DNA of 64,000 nt from Stemphylium vesicarium (taxonomy: Eukaryota > Ascomycota > Dothideomycetes > Pleosporales > Pleosporaceae): positions 62,001-126,000 of the forward strand of contig QXCR01000058.1 of NCBI GenBank assembly GCA_004380135.1, in the 5' to 3' direction. Positions 22,073 to 34,005 of the stretch are shown in pieces. The notes under the pieces are model-generated. The model did not search any database. It worked only from the letters and a program-made list of their open reading frames with translations, and had not been told where the DNA came from. A program made the translations under genes and the position numbers. Position 1 is the stretch's first letter, and the number at the start of each line of letters is the position of its first letter.

Positions 22073-24160
22073 ATGCCTTCGAAGTCGCGGGGACTGAGGA
22101 CCTCTACGGGCTGGTATGTTTTCTAGAAGTTCTGCTTTTTCTTCAAATAATTAGTCAGGATGGTTGTGGGTCCTTCATGGAGCTACGAGTTATGGATATG
22201 AAGACCATCGTCCGCGACGTTGGGAATTCAGTATATTCACTAACCTGTATTAGCCTGACTTGCCGCAAGCGCCGGGTCAAATGCGATGAAGTTCGACCAA
22301 ATTGCAAGAATTGTGAGAGGGTTGACCGCGAATGTATCTATGCTGAAAAGGCCTCTGTACCCCGGCGACCGCGCGCATTGAGCGTTCGCAAACCGGACAA
22401 AGATCCCAATGCCAATGATACCGTGCCAACAAATAGCGAGGCTGAGCCGGGTGGCTCGATACCGGAAAATGAACTAAGCTCACAGCCGGTGGACCCCATC
22501 CAATCGTGGATACCGTTCCCCACAGAACAGCCAGATCTTTCGAATAATGTGATCCCTGACGATGGATTCTTTCTTGACGACAGCCTGTTCACTCTTGGGG
22601 ATAGTCTGACACCCAACTTCGGTCCTGTAGAATGGTAATTTTGTGCTGCACCTAAAGACGGACAGGGGACTAAGACTCAACAGGTATGATTTGCTCGCAG
22701 AGGACGCGATAAGCAGTATGCAAGGGCAACCCCAAAGCAATCGGTGGAACTTTGACATTGCCAGTTTATCGAGAAGGCAGTCCCCTCGGCAATCCATCGC
22801 TTTAGGGGCAGGCGAAGACCCTTTCAGCAACGTGGATGTGCAGTCAGTCACCTTCCCGGCCCAGCCATGGAACACGGAGGCAAGAATCGAAATGAAACGG
22901 GAAGAGCTTATTTATTTTGAACACTACGTAAAGGTAGTAGCACCCATTCTGGATTTGTTCGATCCCGAGAAACACTTTGCCAACGTGGTACCACATCTCG
23001 CACTGCGCAACGTGGGATTGCTGAAATCGCTTCTGGCAGTTGGCGCATGCCATATGAGTCTTGAAACCAACAGTATCGCGCTTCATCAGGACCAGAGCAT
23101 CGGTAATGAGGCTACATCCAATGTACAGCCTGGCACACCTGCATCTAGTTCCAGTGCGCCACCTACTACGCGAAGGGTCGCCGAGCAGTTCTATTACGAG
23201 ACGCTACACTATCTGTCACAAAATCTCATGTATCAGTCATACACGAGCTCTCATGAGATTCTCGCGACAGCGGTCATGATCTCAACATACGAGATGTATG
23301 GAACGGCTAGCAATTCCGATCACAGCAACTGGGACCGTCACCTAAGGGGAGCTTTCTGGATACAGCGCAATTCCGGTACGAGCGGCGAGTCTACTAGTGG
23401 TCTGCAACGCGCAGTTTGGTGGGCATGGCTACGACAAGATATTTGGGCGGCTTTTCGGACTGGGAGGCCGGCATTGACTATACACCAGCCAAGGATCCCG
23501 ATGGCAGAACTTACATCTGAAGGATTGGCTACGCGTATCATATACATTGCCGCGAAGTGCGTGCAGTTCGCTGCAACACCTAAACAGGGTGACATCGCTG
23601 GATATATCGAGGCAGGAGAAACCCTACTGCGCATGCTTGATGCATGGAAACAGATTCTTCCGCCATCTTTCGAGCCCATACCTATCGCATCGGTACCCCA
23701 GGGCATTTCACCACCGTCTGGTTTGGAAATGGAACAGATAGAGCCTATTTGGATCCATCCTCCTGCCCATGCCGCTGCGGTTCAGACTTACCATTTCGCA
23801 AGAATTATCATGATACTCAATCAACCCTCTACTGGCGGTCTCAACATGTACCAAACACGGTTCAAGCTGCTTCGAGAGAGCACTTCGACAATATGCGGTA
23901 TTGCCGTGGCAGAGCAGTCGCAAAACTCTCCCTCGGCTTTCGTCAGCTTCCAGGCAATATATGCAGGTGTGTACCCCGTAGCTCCATCGCACTGGCCGCC
24001 TATTAACCGAATCTAGCTGCGCTCTGCGCTGAGACCAAAGACCGACAAGAAGAAATCCTTAGGATACTCAGGATGGTTCTTAACGTTAGCAAGTTCCCCT
24101 CCATCTCAATATTAGATGATCTGGTCAATGTTTGGGGCGGTGGCACGAAACCATGAATGA
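22073..24160 (+). CDS. Zn2Cys6 transcription factor with fungal MHR domain
   Basis: Five exons join in frame: 22073-22113, 22254-22634, 22684-23966, 24017-24084 and 24116-24160, giving 605 residues. The binuclear zinc cluster is complete (C14, C17, C24, C31, C34, C41; C-X2-C-X6-C-X6-C-X2-C-X6-C). The first intron splits the codon of its first cysteine. A low-complexity linker is followed by a middle homology region (ELIYFEHYVKVVAPILDLFD, LLKSLLAVGACHM, ILATAVMISTYEM, WDRHLRGAFWIQR, AVWWAWLRQDIWAAF). The last two short exons (AALCAETKDRQEEILRIL, then MIWSMFGAVARNHE) are read from splice signals and are less certain. It lies about 600 bases upstream of, and on the same strand as, the DAS-like transketolase, which it might regulate. 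Confidence 0.85.
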
Positions 24161-24756
24161 AAGGATCAGTCTGGATTACTGCCAGGCGACACATGACTTA
24201 TTTTTCCACGATCGCATAACACAAGCACTGCGAATGTCATTCGAGTGCGTAGCTCAATCGCAGCTAGTGGGAGCACCCCTACCGGCTCGCTTCGACGGGT
24301 ACATGATCTGAGCTCATTTTGCGTAATGCGAGGCGAAACGGCTTCTACTTCTCCAGACTCACGCGTCTGGGGCCCCGCCTCCGGAGAGCAGAGAGGCGAT
24401 TTGGTAGCTAGGTCATCTCGCATCGAGCGCCTGTCAGACCCGGCGTGCGGCCCTTTTGGCTTCACTAGCGCGTCGCGATACCATTTGGGGCAATCCCGAT
24501 GGCTACTACAGCTTGTCTCACCACCTGGGCATCGAGTGGGAAACCGCTCGACTAGAGTTACCACCGATGTCCACGCACCAAGCACCAGTGCGGCGCTCGA
24601 CTCGATCTTCCGAGCAATGGAGTTCACTGGCGATGACCTGAGACGCTCGGTCAGGCATTCGAGCTCAGCAGCGATGAAGATAAATAGGCATTGTCCGCTC
24701 TGCCGAAACGATGAATCAACTCACCTCCTTTCGACAAGCAATAACTCACATTCGTC
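24161..24756. other. Intergenic between regulator and transketolase
   Basis: No coding region is supported; a 197-codon plus frame here lacks any recognisable content and was rejected. The stretch would hold the transketolase promoter. Confidence 0.5.
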
Positions 24757-27156
24757 ATGGCTCCATCTCTCGAATTCTACGACAAGGTCTCAGATGGACT
24801 CCCAATCAAACCTGTGGCTACCAAGCTACATGGTGTGACGGGTGTTGCTGCTGTAGAGCTTCATCAGTCAGACAAGCATGATCTCGTGCTCAAATACTTT
24901 CGTGCATACATCGCAGACCTTTGCCAACAATTCAATGGCGGACATCCAGGGTAAGTTTGCAATGTTGAGGCGAGGGTTCATGTTCTCTAACTCTGATTAG
25001 TTCTGCGATGGGAATGGCTGCCATTGGCATTGCCTTGTACAAATATGTTATGAAGTTCTCGCCCAAGAATGGAAACTATTTCAATCGGGATCGTTTTGTT
25101 CTCTCAAATGGTAAGCTTGTCTGCACCACAGCTTTACGTGACTACGAGGATGTGTCGGCATCACTGAGGGTGCGCTGACACCATTTCAGGTCATGCTTGC
25201 TTATGGCAGTACCTGTTCATGCACCTTGTCGGTGTGGAGAGCATGACGGTTGAGCAGCTTAAGTCGTACCACAGCTCTTCATACAACTCCATATGCCCAG
25301 GCCACCCTGAGATTGAGAACGAAGGTGTAGAAGTTACTACCGGTCCTCTTGGTCAAGGTGTGGCAAACGCAGTTGGTCTCGCTATGGCCACGAAGAATCT
25401 CGCTGCTACATACAATCGAGATGGCCACACCGTTATCGACAACATGACCTGGTGTATGATCGGTGACGCATGTCTCCAGGAAGGCGTTGGTCTTGAGGCA
25501 GTGTCACTAGCTGGTCACTGGAAACTCAACAATCTTTGCATCATCTACGACAACAACAACATTACTTGCGACGGAACCGCCGATGTTGCGAACGCGGGAG
25601 AAGACATGAACGAAAAGATGAAGGCGACAGGCTGGAACGTCGTCGACATCCTCGACGGCCATTCGAACGTCAGCAGCATTGTACATGCTTTGCTGAACGC
25701 TCGAAGTAGCGAAAAGCCCACTTTCATCAACATCCGCACAGTTATCGGCTTCGGCTCCAGCAAGGCAGGCACTCCCGCGACGCACGGCGCTGCACTCGGT
25801 CTTGATGACATCGTGGACATCAAGAAGTCATTTGGCCTGAACCCTGAGGAGCACTACGTTCTTCCCTCCGAGATGTACGACTTCTTTGGGGACGTTGCCC
25901 CTCGTGGAAAGCAGCTCGAAGCCGACTGGTCTACTATTGTCAGCAGCTACGAGAAGAAGTATCCAGAGTTGGCGGCTGAGTTCAAGCTTCGTGTTGCAGG
26001 TAAAATGCCTGCCGACTGGACTAAATATGTTCCAAAGAAAGAGGATTTCCCTCAAGAGCCGACCGCAACGCGAAAGTCTGCTGGGCTTGTCGGAAATCCA
26101 CTCGGTGAGAACATGGGCAACTTTCTTGTGGGCACTGCGGATCTTACACCGTCATGCAACGTTGCCTACCAAAAGAAGGTGGACTTCCAATCAGTAAGAA
26201 CCGGAACTTAGCATCCTGATCTCTGACTCATCACTGACATCTACCAGCCCGAGCTCCAGACCGCATGTGGGTTGAACGGAGACTACACAGGGCGATACAT
26301 TCACTACGGAATTCGAGAACACGCTATGTGCGCTATTTCAAACGGCCTTGCCGCCTTCAACAAGGGCACCTTCCTTCCGATCACCTCATCGTTCTTCATG
26401 TTCTACCTGTATGCAGCTCCAGCTGTTCGCATGGGTGCCCTACAAGGCTTGCAACAGATCCATATCGCGACGCACGACTCGATTGGCACTGGAGAAGACG
26501 GCCCTACACACCAACCTATCGCTCTTGCGGCTCTCTACCGAGCTATGCCCAATCTACTATACATGCGCCCTTGCGATTCCGAGGAAGTTGCCGGAGCTTT
26601 CGAAGTCGCGATCAAGGCCACGGAGACGCCGAGCATCATCTCTCTATCGCGACAGGCGCTACCTCAATGGAAGCAATCATCTCGCGAAGGTTTCGCCAAG
26701 GGTGCCTACGTATTCATCGAGGAGGAGATTTATGACGTCACCCTTCTCAGCACAGGCTCCGAAATGGTGTTCGCCATGCAAACACGCGATCTACTCAAGT
26801 CAGAGCACAGCATCACAGCTCGAGTCGTCTCGTTCCCCTGCCCCAGGCTGTTCGAGCAGCAGACTCGCGACTACAAGCAATCCGTCCTGAAGCCCAAGGC
26901 CGGCAAGCCCACAGTAGTGATTGAAGCCTACGCCGCGAATGGCTGGGAGCGCTATGCTGATGCATCGATCTCGATGCGCCGCTTTGGCAAGAGTTTGCCT
27001 AGCAAAACAGCCTACGAGTACTTTGGCTTCCAGCCTTCTGTCATGACACCCAAGATCAAGGATCTTGTTGAGGAGGTTAAGCGTGAGGGTATCGAGATCC
27101 TGAGGGGAGACTTTAGGGATTTGAACGGCACTCTTGGTGTCGGGTTTGAACATTGA
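24757..27156 (+). CDS. Transketolase family, dihydroxyacetone-synthase (DAS)-like
   Basis: Exons 24757-24950, 25001-25110, 25190-26193 and 26248-27156 give 738 residues. The thiamine-diphosphate domain has NGGHPGSAMGM, SNGHACLW, TGPLGQGVANAVGLAMA and the GDACLQEG metal-binding motif, with the paired Asn about 30 residues on (IIYDNNNITCDG). The pyrimidine-binding half has YIHYGIREHAMCAISNG and the phrases FLPITSSFFMFYLYAAPA and HIATHDSIGTGEDGPTHQPIAL. These phrases resemble yeast DAS (formaldehyde transketolase) more than the housekeeping enzyme. DAS moves a two-carbon unit from xylulose 5-phosphate to formaldehyde in peroxisomes. Here the C-terminus is GFEH, with no PTS1 tripeptide, so peroxisomal import by that route is not supported. 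The acceptor substrate is uncertain. Confidence 0.88.
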
Positions 27157-27421
27157 GTGGTGGCTTTTGACTTGTGTTACATGATGCATTTTTGGGGAGT
27201 CTTTGTAGTTATTGGGGTTTATTTAGCATCAATCACGTTCTTTGCCGACTGCATGCTTTTCGCTCTTTCCTTTGACTCACACTTTCTTACAATGTTCATG
27301 TGATTTCGTGTCAGAAGATGGTCAGAGAAAGGGTTGGCGGATACGATGTGATATCTCGCAAAACTACTCTGGAAACGTGCTTGAACAGTCTTACCAAAAT
27401 CTATCATCCTTCACCGTGAAG

Positions 27422-27967
27422 ATGAGGGAGTAAATTTGCCCGACTCTGTTCTCATTCCTCACCTCACTGATCACGACCTTTCTGATCTTTTTCAAGCGCG
27501 CAGCTTTTCGACTCAACTTCTACGCTGTCGCTACTTTCTTGCTACTCGCTCGTCTTCGACTCGAAAACAAGGTCCATCTTCTACATTTTCTTCTTTCTCT
27601 TTGTGCTGAACACGTTGTGGCATCTTATCAACACGATCCTCCTCTCCACCCTAAGCGTCATCATAAACTTCATCCTCACCCCATGGGAATGGGGCGCCGC
27701 GTATCGAATGGCAGTTCTCTGTATTTTTGTTTCCTCTTTAACGGTCGAACGCGACGTCGGAACTAAGTGACTTGGACAGACTTTTTCGTGTGGTTCATCA
27801 AAAGCCGTTTCCGCTAGGTCTCTGTGGGAGAATGATCCGCCATATTGCAGAGCGCTCGCATGGGTGGTTTCGGGGCAGAGATTGTTGCGTTTTGGGTGAG
27901 GGTCTGGGCTATTACCTGTTCAGTCTTCACGTACTGGTTCCGCACAGACAAAGATCATACTTCTTGA
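27422..27967 (+). CDS. Possible small multi-pass membrane protein
   Basis: This is a tentative three-exon model: 27422-27429, 27497-27755 and 27851-27967, 127 residues. The exon lengths sum to a multiple of three. The middle exon has strongly hydrophobic stretches (IFYIFFFLFVLNTLWHLI, LLSTLSVIINFILTPWEWG, MAVLCIFVSSL). The last exon adds another (IVAFWVRVWAITCSVFTYWF) and ends in a short charged tail. The weak points are a very short first exon and an unusual second donor (gtcgga). No family is recognised. It could instead be non-coding. Confidence 0.35.
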
Positions 27968-28154
27968 TGCAAGAAATGGTTACGGGACTGCACCCTTTCT
28001 CACAGGTACAATATGTTCAACTTAAAACTGATTCCGCTGCTCAAGTACGGTGACAGTTCAGATACTGTACATAATGCTACAAAGTTTGGTGTATGCTACA
28101 TATATCATATCCACTTTCCATCATGCAGAGACGTTACGCGAACGAGGATTAGTC

Positions 28155-29196
28155 TCACCGGTCGGCAAGCATGTTCTTGATGGAACGCCAGTAGCTGCCG
28201 GGGACTTCATCTCGCAATTCGTCCTTGGCTAGCCACTTGAAGTCTTGGAAGCCGAACTTGTTCTCTTTCAGGTCGACCTGGCCGGCCATGATGCGCGCCT
28301 TCATGAAAAAGGTCTTTGCGCCGTGTTCCATGAGATCGCCTGACGGTCGTGGTTCGCGATAGTCGATTTGGTGGTGGCCTATTGGGACGTGGCCGACGAG
28401 CCAGGTGTTCATGTTGACGCCACCGGTGCTGGTGATGATGCGGTTTGCAGCCTGGGGTATTGTTAGTATATGTTTTCTTCTAGCCAACGCGGATGTGGGG
28501 TCGTACTCCGTGCAGATGCTCATCCTTCAACCGATCCTGCGGGAACTGCCATTGCCCCTCCTTGTCCTTTACCAGCAGGTACAACGTCTTTTGCAGTGCT
28601 CGATTCAGGCTCTTTGTGTCGTTCTTCTTGTCTGCCTCTGTTACTCTCGGCATGGGCTTTTCTACCGGCTCTCGCTCCATCTTCTTTGCGCCGGTGGTAT
28701 CAGGTGCATCCTCCAGGCCAGACTGTTCCGCATCCTCCAACAGCTTTCCAACTTGGTGTTCGAAGTCACTCTCTGGTGCCCCTACGAGAAGCTCGTCATT
28801 CCACGCCTCGTCTCCGTAACCCTTGTAACGTCCGATATCGCGTGCGGGGGTCAGCCGTTGCTTCATCTTCCGCTTCCATTCTAGGTCGGCTGGTGTTCGC
28901 TTCTTGACGTAAAAGTATCGTGTGAAGGGTAGTGCGAGCCGTTCGTTGAGACGTCTTTGGTACAGGAAGAAGGCGGATTCGAATGGATGCAGGTCGCGTG
29001 TTATTTGCGGGGGGCGGGAGAGGACAACACCAGCATTGACGGCGTATGCGGTTGAGGGCGAGACTTGAGCGACAGGGGGAATATGTTGAGCGACCTGGTC
29101 CTCGGTTTGGACAGCTGCGGCGGCGGCGGATGCATAGGTGCGGGTGATGGTGTCTTTACATGAGCGACATATTGAAGGGCCTTTGGTCGTCAGCAT
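28155..29196 (-). CDS. MRPL17: Mitochondrial large-subunit ribosomal protein L46 type (yeast MrpL17)
   Basis: On the minus strand, exon 28507-29196 joins exon 28155-28451 across a 55-base intron (gtacga...actaacaataccccag), giving 328 residues. The N-terminus is basic and Ala-rich with a possible targeting sequence. The core has GVVLSRPPQITRDLHPFESAFFLYQRRLNERLALP, a phrase typical of mL46, and the Nudix-like C-terminal half (LVKDKEGQWQFPQDRL, FFMKARIMAGQVDL, FGFQDFKWLAKDEL). mL46 sits in the central protuberance region of the mitochondrial large subunit and has lost Nudix catalysis. A 117-residue-long acidic insert lies between the halves. It is divergently oriented to the CCT theta gene. 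Confidence 0.88.
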
Positions 29197-30010
29197 TCAG
29201 AATGGGGCCAATGCCAATTGTGGTGCATACCCGCTCTTGAGGCCAGTCGCCTCGTTGTCTGCTGTCCGGCGTTCATTTCTCTGCACAAAGCCCTTGGCCG
29301 TATTACGATGCCACCACTGCCCTTCTCTAGACCTCAGAAAAGTTCGGGGAGCGGAAGTGCTTTCGGCCTAGCTCCGCATTACCTAAGCAGTCCATGTCAA
29401 TAACTTTTCCTCGCGCGCGAACGCCAGGCTTTCTTCTTCACGGCACCTATCCTTATCTCCAGCATACCTCTACTTCCATGAGATGTTGGCCATTTTAATG
29501 GTGCCCAGAGGAAGTTGAGCAAACTTTTTCGCTAACGGTACCTTCACAAAACCTAAAGTGTACGGTTAGATAGTTTATGCTTACATTCTTTTGTGCTTGG
29601 AGACGTGATGTATGCGCCGCTGAGACAGTTCGAAAACGCGCATGGGAACAGGACATGTGAATTGGCTTTTTCCAGCTACTGCCATTCTTGCATCAGCAAT
29701 GCTGGTACTTTGCATTGGTACCTCTCGCGGCTGGAGCTGAGGTCATGGCGAAATCTGTCGTACAGCCCTGCACCAGCCCTGCAAGTACCTGAGCCCGCTG
29801 AGAATTGTGACCTCACTTTCACCGTATAAGCTCTTGACATTACATACCCTGCATTCAACCCCGAAGTTGTCCATGTCGTGAATTGTCGGTCTTTCCTTCC
29901 CCCGATCCCCAAGTCTTGGCACCGAAATTTGGGACTGGACGCGTTCTCGCCGCGCAGAGCTTAGGTTCAGGTAACCACCACAACCAAGATACCCCTCATA
30001 CACCGCCGAA
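29197..30010. other. Divergent intergenic region between mL46 and CCT theta
   Basis: No gene is supported. This 814-base spacer separates two start codons on opposite strands and must contain both promoters. Confidence 0.55.
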
Positions 30011-31787
30011 ATGTCTCTCTCCATACCGAACGCCCCTAATGCCGGCCTCTTCAAGCAAGGCTACCAAAAGTGCGCCCTTGAATCACCCCGCAATCACTGT
30101 AAACATTCAGCTAACCACCCCGCAACAGCTACGATGCTGAAGATGGCGCCGTTATCCGCAACATCGATGCCTGCCGGACGATTGCCCAGACGGTTCAGAC
30201 GTCTCTCGGACCGTATGGCCGCAACAAGATTGTCATAAACCACCTCCAGAAGATGATCCTCACCTCAGATGCCGCTACCATATTGCGGGAACTCGAGGTC
30301 GTACACCCGGCAGCGAAGCTCCTCGTCATGGCCAGCCAGCAGCAAGAAGCCGAGATGGGCGATGCGACGAACCTTGTCATTGTTTTGGCTGGTGAGCTGC
30401 TGAAGAAGGCCGAGGAGTTAATAAGGATGGGTCTGAAGACAAGCGATATTGTCCTGGGTTACGAGAAGGCACAACTGGCGGCTCTACAAACACTGGAGGG
30501 TACGTCTATCTTCGATACTGACAATGGACACGAAACTAACTCCAGCCAGAGCTTATTTGCGACAAGGTCGAAGACATGTGGTCGCAAGAGCAACTCAGCA
30601 AGGCCATCCGCACCGTCGTCGCCGCGAAGCAATCCGGCAGCGAAGACTTCCTCGCTGACCTCGTCGCCGAAGCCGTCCTCGCCGTCCTCCCCAAGAACCC
30701 CGTAAACTTCAACGTCGACAACGTCCGTGTAGTCAAGATCATGGGTGGAGCCCTGGAGCAGAGCAAGGTTGTCAAGGGCATGGTCTTCCCAAGGCAGCCC
30801 GATGGTACTGTCCAAAAGGCTTCCAAGGCCAAGGTCGGAATCTTCTCATGCCCCATCGACATCTCACAGACCGAGACCAAGGGCACCGTGCTGCTACACA
30901 ACGCCAAGGAGATGATGGACTTCACAAAGGGCGAGGAGCAACAAGTTGAGCAGGCTATCAAGGAGCTCCATGACTCTGGAATGAGGGTCGTCGTTGCTGG
31001 ATCGACTGTCGGTGAACTCGCGCTACACTACCTGAACCGCTACAACATCCTCGTCATCAAGATTCTCTCCAAGTTCGAGCTCCGACGGTTATGCAGGGTC
31101 GTCGGTGCTACACCGCTCGCCCGTCTCGGTGCACCCATGCCCGACGAGATGGGTAGCATCGATGTTGTCGAGACACTCGAGATTGGCGGCGACCGCGTCA
31201 CAGTCTTCAGGCAAGAGAACGACCAAACACGGACTGCAACCCTCGTGCTGCGCGGTGCCACCCAGAACCACCTCGATGACGTAGAGCGTGCCATTGATGA
31301 CGGTGTCAACGTAGTCAAGGCTATCACCCGCGACCCACGATTAGTACCTGGTGCAGGAGCAACCGAGATGCAATTGGTCGAGAGGGTCAAGGCTATCGCG
31401 GACAAGACCCCAGGTCTGGCACAGTACTCGATCCGCAAGTACGCTGAGGCTTTCGAGGTTATCCCACGTACGCTCGCAGAGTCGGCCGGTCTCGACGCGA
31501 CCGAAGTTCTCGCCAAGCTATACGTAGCACACGCTGCACAGAAGAACCGAAAAGACGATGAGTGGACGGTTGGTGTCGACATTGAGAACGATGACGGCAC
31601 CGGTACACTCGACGCCAAGGAGGAGGGTATCCTGGACCTGTGGGTCAGCAAGATGTGGGCCATCAAGTTGGCCACTGAGGCTGCGAGGACAGTATTGAGC
31701 GTCGACCAGATCATTGTCGCCAGGCAAGCTGGTGGACCCAAGATGCCAGGAAAGGCGCAGCAGGGCAACTGGGATCAGGATGACTAG
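30011..31787 (+). CDS. CCT8: T-complex chaperonin subunit theta
   Basis: Exons 30011-30069, 30129-30499 and 30550-31787 join in frame and encode about 555 residues. Group II chaperonin motifs include TSLGPYGRNKIVINHL near the N-terminus, DAATILRELEVVHPAAKLLVM, and the nucleotide-binding GD-A-TN motif (usually GDGTN). The apical-domain region follows with TETKGTVLLHNAKEMMDFTKGEE. The C-terminal equatorial half has DDGVNVVKAITRDPRLVPGAGATEM and AGGPKMPGK...WDQDD. Theta-specific phrases such as FNVDNVRVVKIMGG identify the subunit. CCT folds actin, tubulin and other cytosolic proteins as a 16-mer. The intron positions after GYQ/N and after LQTLE are supported by sequence continuity. Confidence 0.95.
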
Positions 31788-32126
31788 ACCACGAGTGGTG
31801 GCATGAGAGAACGTGTATAATGAAATGGGCTAGACGCTACTGAAGCACTGAATGCATATATTCCGGTCCTACTAGTGACCTTGTCACGTCGTGATGTATA
31901 TTTCCTTCCATCTTGCCGCTAGGCTGGTAGTCTATAGCCTGCGATGAATACACGTCCTTGGCCTCTAATGGGCACAGAAACTGTGGGTATCGCTCTTTTT
32001 TCCAAAGTGATCCAATGATTTTCTCTCATTCTATTCATAACGCCGATGTATCCCTTGTTGTCATCCCATCGTTAAAATAATGCCGTGAAAATGCTGCTCT
32101 GGCAGAAGTCGTCACTGGGACCCGGA
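31788..32126. other. Convergent 3' regions
   Basis: Short spacer between the stop codons of CCT8 (+) and the hypothetical gene (-). It probably contains both polyadenylation regions. No gene seen. Confidence 0.5.
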
Positions 32127-32945
32127 CTAGACCTGCCCTATGGGGACACCAAAGTTCAACGGGGGCGTCTTCAATATGATGCCATCAACGACTTCAACAT
32201 TATTTGATGACTTGCGTGAGTCAGTCGATGTGTTTCGGCTCAATGGCAGGCCATCCTCGGCTTTCTCCGCAACAGCTGCAGGTACATGCGCAGGTACAGG
32301 TGCAGATGCAGGTGTAGGCTCCGGTGCATCCTTGAGCTTGCTGAATCTGTCCTGGTCCTTGGCAACCTTTTCAAGCACATCATCCAGCACATCCAATGCT
32401 ATGTGGTCACTGGCACCGTCGACGGGGTTCGTAGGCAGCATGAGAGGGCCGATTAAAGGCTGGTCTTCGAGGGGCGTGCCCGTTTGTTCTTCCTCGTCTA
32501 CGACCGGCGGGTTTTCAGGAAGGGCAGGCTCCTCTTCGTCTGGAACCGGAGAGCGTGCGCGAGGAATCAGCGGGGTGTGGCCGGCAAAGCGCTTATTGGC
32601 TTCGGGTAGCGGGGAGAGTGCAGCATGGGTGGGTGGCGGCGAGGGAAATACCTCGTCGTCCAGGTCAGACTTGGGGAGTGAGATGCGCGTAGGAAAGTCA
32701 GGGCGGTTCTTTCGCCTCTCGAGCAAGCTTCTGAAGGAAGTGCTGTGGGGGTCGAGGGTGCCTAGCTGGGCGGCGACTACAATGTTGTCGATGCCCTGGT
32801 GGTGTTTCTCTGTTATCATCTCGGCGGGCGGCGTGGTCGTGTCTGGGGCGGTGAAGAGGATGTCAGGACGAACATCCATCTTGGTGAGGCCTGCCCACAC
32901 GGTCTGGGTTTCGGCATCTGCATATGTCATGGTGATGGAATGCAA
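32127..32945 (-). CDS. Hypothetical Pro/Glu-rich, probably disordered protein
   Basis: A single minus-strand frame of 272 codons is open from the ATG at 32945; an ATG at 32930 is also possible. The N-terminal part (TYADAETQTVWAGLTKMDVRPDILFT) looks folded. The rest is rich in Pro, Glu, Asp and Ser, with short phrases such as SLLERRKNRPDFPTRISLPKSD and VLDDVLEKVAKDQDRFSKL. No known domain, signal peptide or membrane segment is visible. A plus-strand frame of similar length lies opposite but is Ser/Gly-rich with no motif. Splice-like signals at 32960-33015 on the minus strand suggest a leader intron. Function unknown. Confidence 0.6.
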   Translation of the reverse strand: MHSITMTYADAETQTVWAGLTKMDVRPDILFTAPDTTTPPAEMITEKHHQGIDNIVVAAQLGTLDPHSTSFRSLLERRKNRPDFPTRISLPKSDLDDEVFPSPPPTHAALSPLPEANKRFAGHTPLIPRARSPVPDEEEPALPENPPVVDEEEQTGTPLEDQPLIGPLMLPTNPVDGASDHIALDVLDDVLEKVAKDQDRFSKLKDAPEPTPASAPVPAHVPAAVAEKAEDGLPLSRNTSTDSRKSSNNVEVVDGIILKTPPLNFGVPIGQV

Positions 32946-34005
32946 GTCGCATAAACGCTAGAAGGCGGTTAGCTTTGTTCTGCGTCTTCTAGAGTGTCTG
33001 GCATCACCAACCTAATGCAAGTCGCGGGAAGAGTAGAAGCCTGTGACAGTGTGTGATGGTTGCTGGGGCCTGGATGTGTGCTGTTATAGCAAACGATTGC
33101 CGCCGGAACGCAATGCTTCAAAAGTAAAACTGCGGCAGGAGATGTGTGACGGGCAAGTGCTTGCGGATAAGTTGCTCATATTAAAGGCGCGAGTCGTCTA
33201 GTGGGTGGATCAAGTGTGCAACAACGCAACGCGGGTACGGTGAATACCTAGGTAGCCATGTGCGTGCAGGTGCATGGAGCATCTCATAGCACACGTCATA
33301 CCCGGCTCGTGCCTGGCGTTGCGGTGCCCGGCAACCACGACTGCGGCTGCGACGCCGTGAATTCCATCATCAACCCAAACCGGTCAATCAATCAATTCCC
33401 CGGTAGCTTGCTCTGACCAGTTTCACGCTTCCTGCATCGGCACAATCCTTCCACGCCACCCGCGCCGCCCAGGTGCACGCTTGCATCTGCTAGGCACGCA
33501 ATCATCATGAGGCCCATCTTGGCTCTCGAGGGGCGGCATGTATGCCCGGCCCAACTTCGCAACATCATTCTCGACACTATCACCCGGCCTACAAACAGCG
33601 ACTTCGCTAACCCAAGGCCAACCATTCCAGCTTAGATACTCCCAGCCCTTGGCGACATGGAAAAGGCCTTCAGGTGAGACCTTATTGGCAGCTCGCCTTT
33701 CAAATTTGGACACCTAGAACCTGCCATCCTGTCCCGCTCGGGAGAGGCGAAGAGGGGTAATCGTTCTTTCTGGCTGAAAAACACCAACCCAAAATAACAT
33801 CCAGAACGCGCCAAGTGTCTGCGTACCGCATTCTTGAATCTTCTAGCCGTCTTTTCTCTGCGTAAAACATCTCACTTTCCGACGTCTTCCGCTTGTCCAA
33901 GTCTGCTGCAGATCGCGCGCCTTCCCAATCAGGAGGACTAGTAATAGCTACGAATGTATTGAAAATCGTTATCCCCTCCCCCGGCCGCGTCAGCTAGGAT
34001 CAGCC
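32946..34005. other. Divergent intergenic region, no gene seen
   Basis: About 1 kb between two divergently transcribed genes, with only short frames on both strands. It contains the promoters of the hypothetical gene (-) and the alpha/beta hydrolase (+). A short sequence (atgcaagtcgc) occurs twice near 32940 and 33015. Confidence 0.5.

Noticed and set aside
24245..24838. 197-codon plus frame upstream of the transketolase
   Set aside because: No recognisable domain, runs into the transketolase start in another frame, low-complexity Ser/Arg composition.
31040..31768. 242-codon minus-strand open frame
   Set aside because: Lies wholly antisense to the clearly coding CCT8 exon; Ser/Thr-rich shadow composition and no domain.
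32140..32961. 273-codon plus-strand frame opposite the hypothetical gene
   Set aside because: Dominated by Ser/Gly/Val as expected from reading the reverse of Pro/Glu/Asp-rich codons; no motif. The minus frame has a more natural protein composition, though the choice is not certain.
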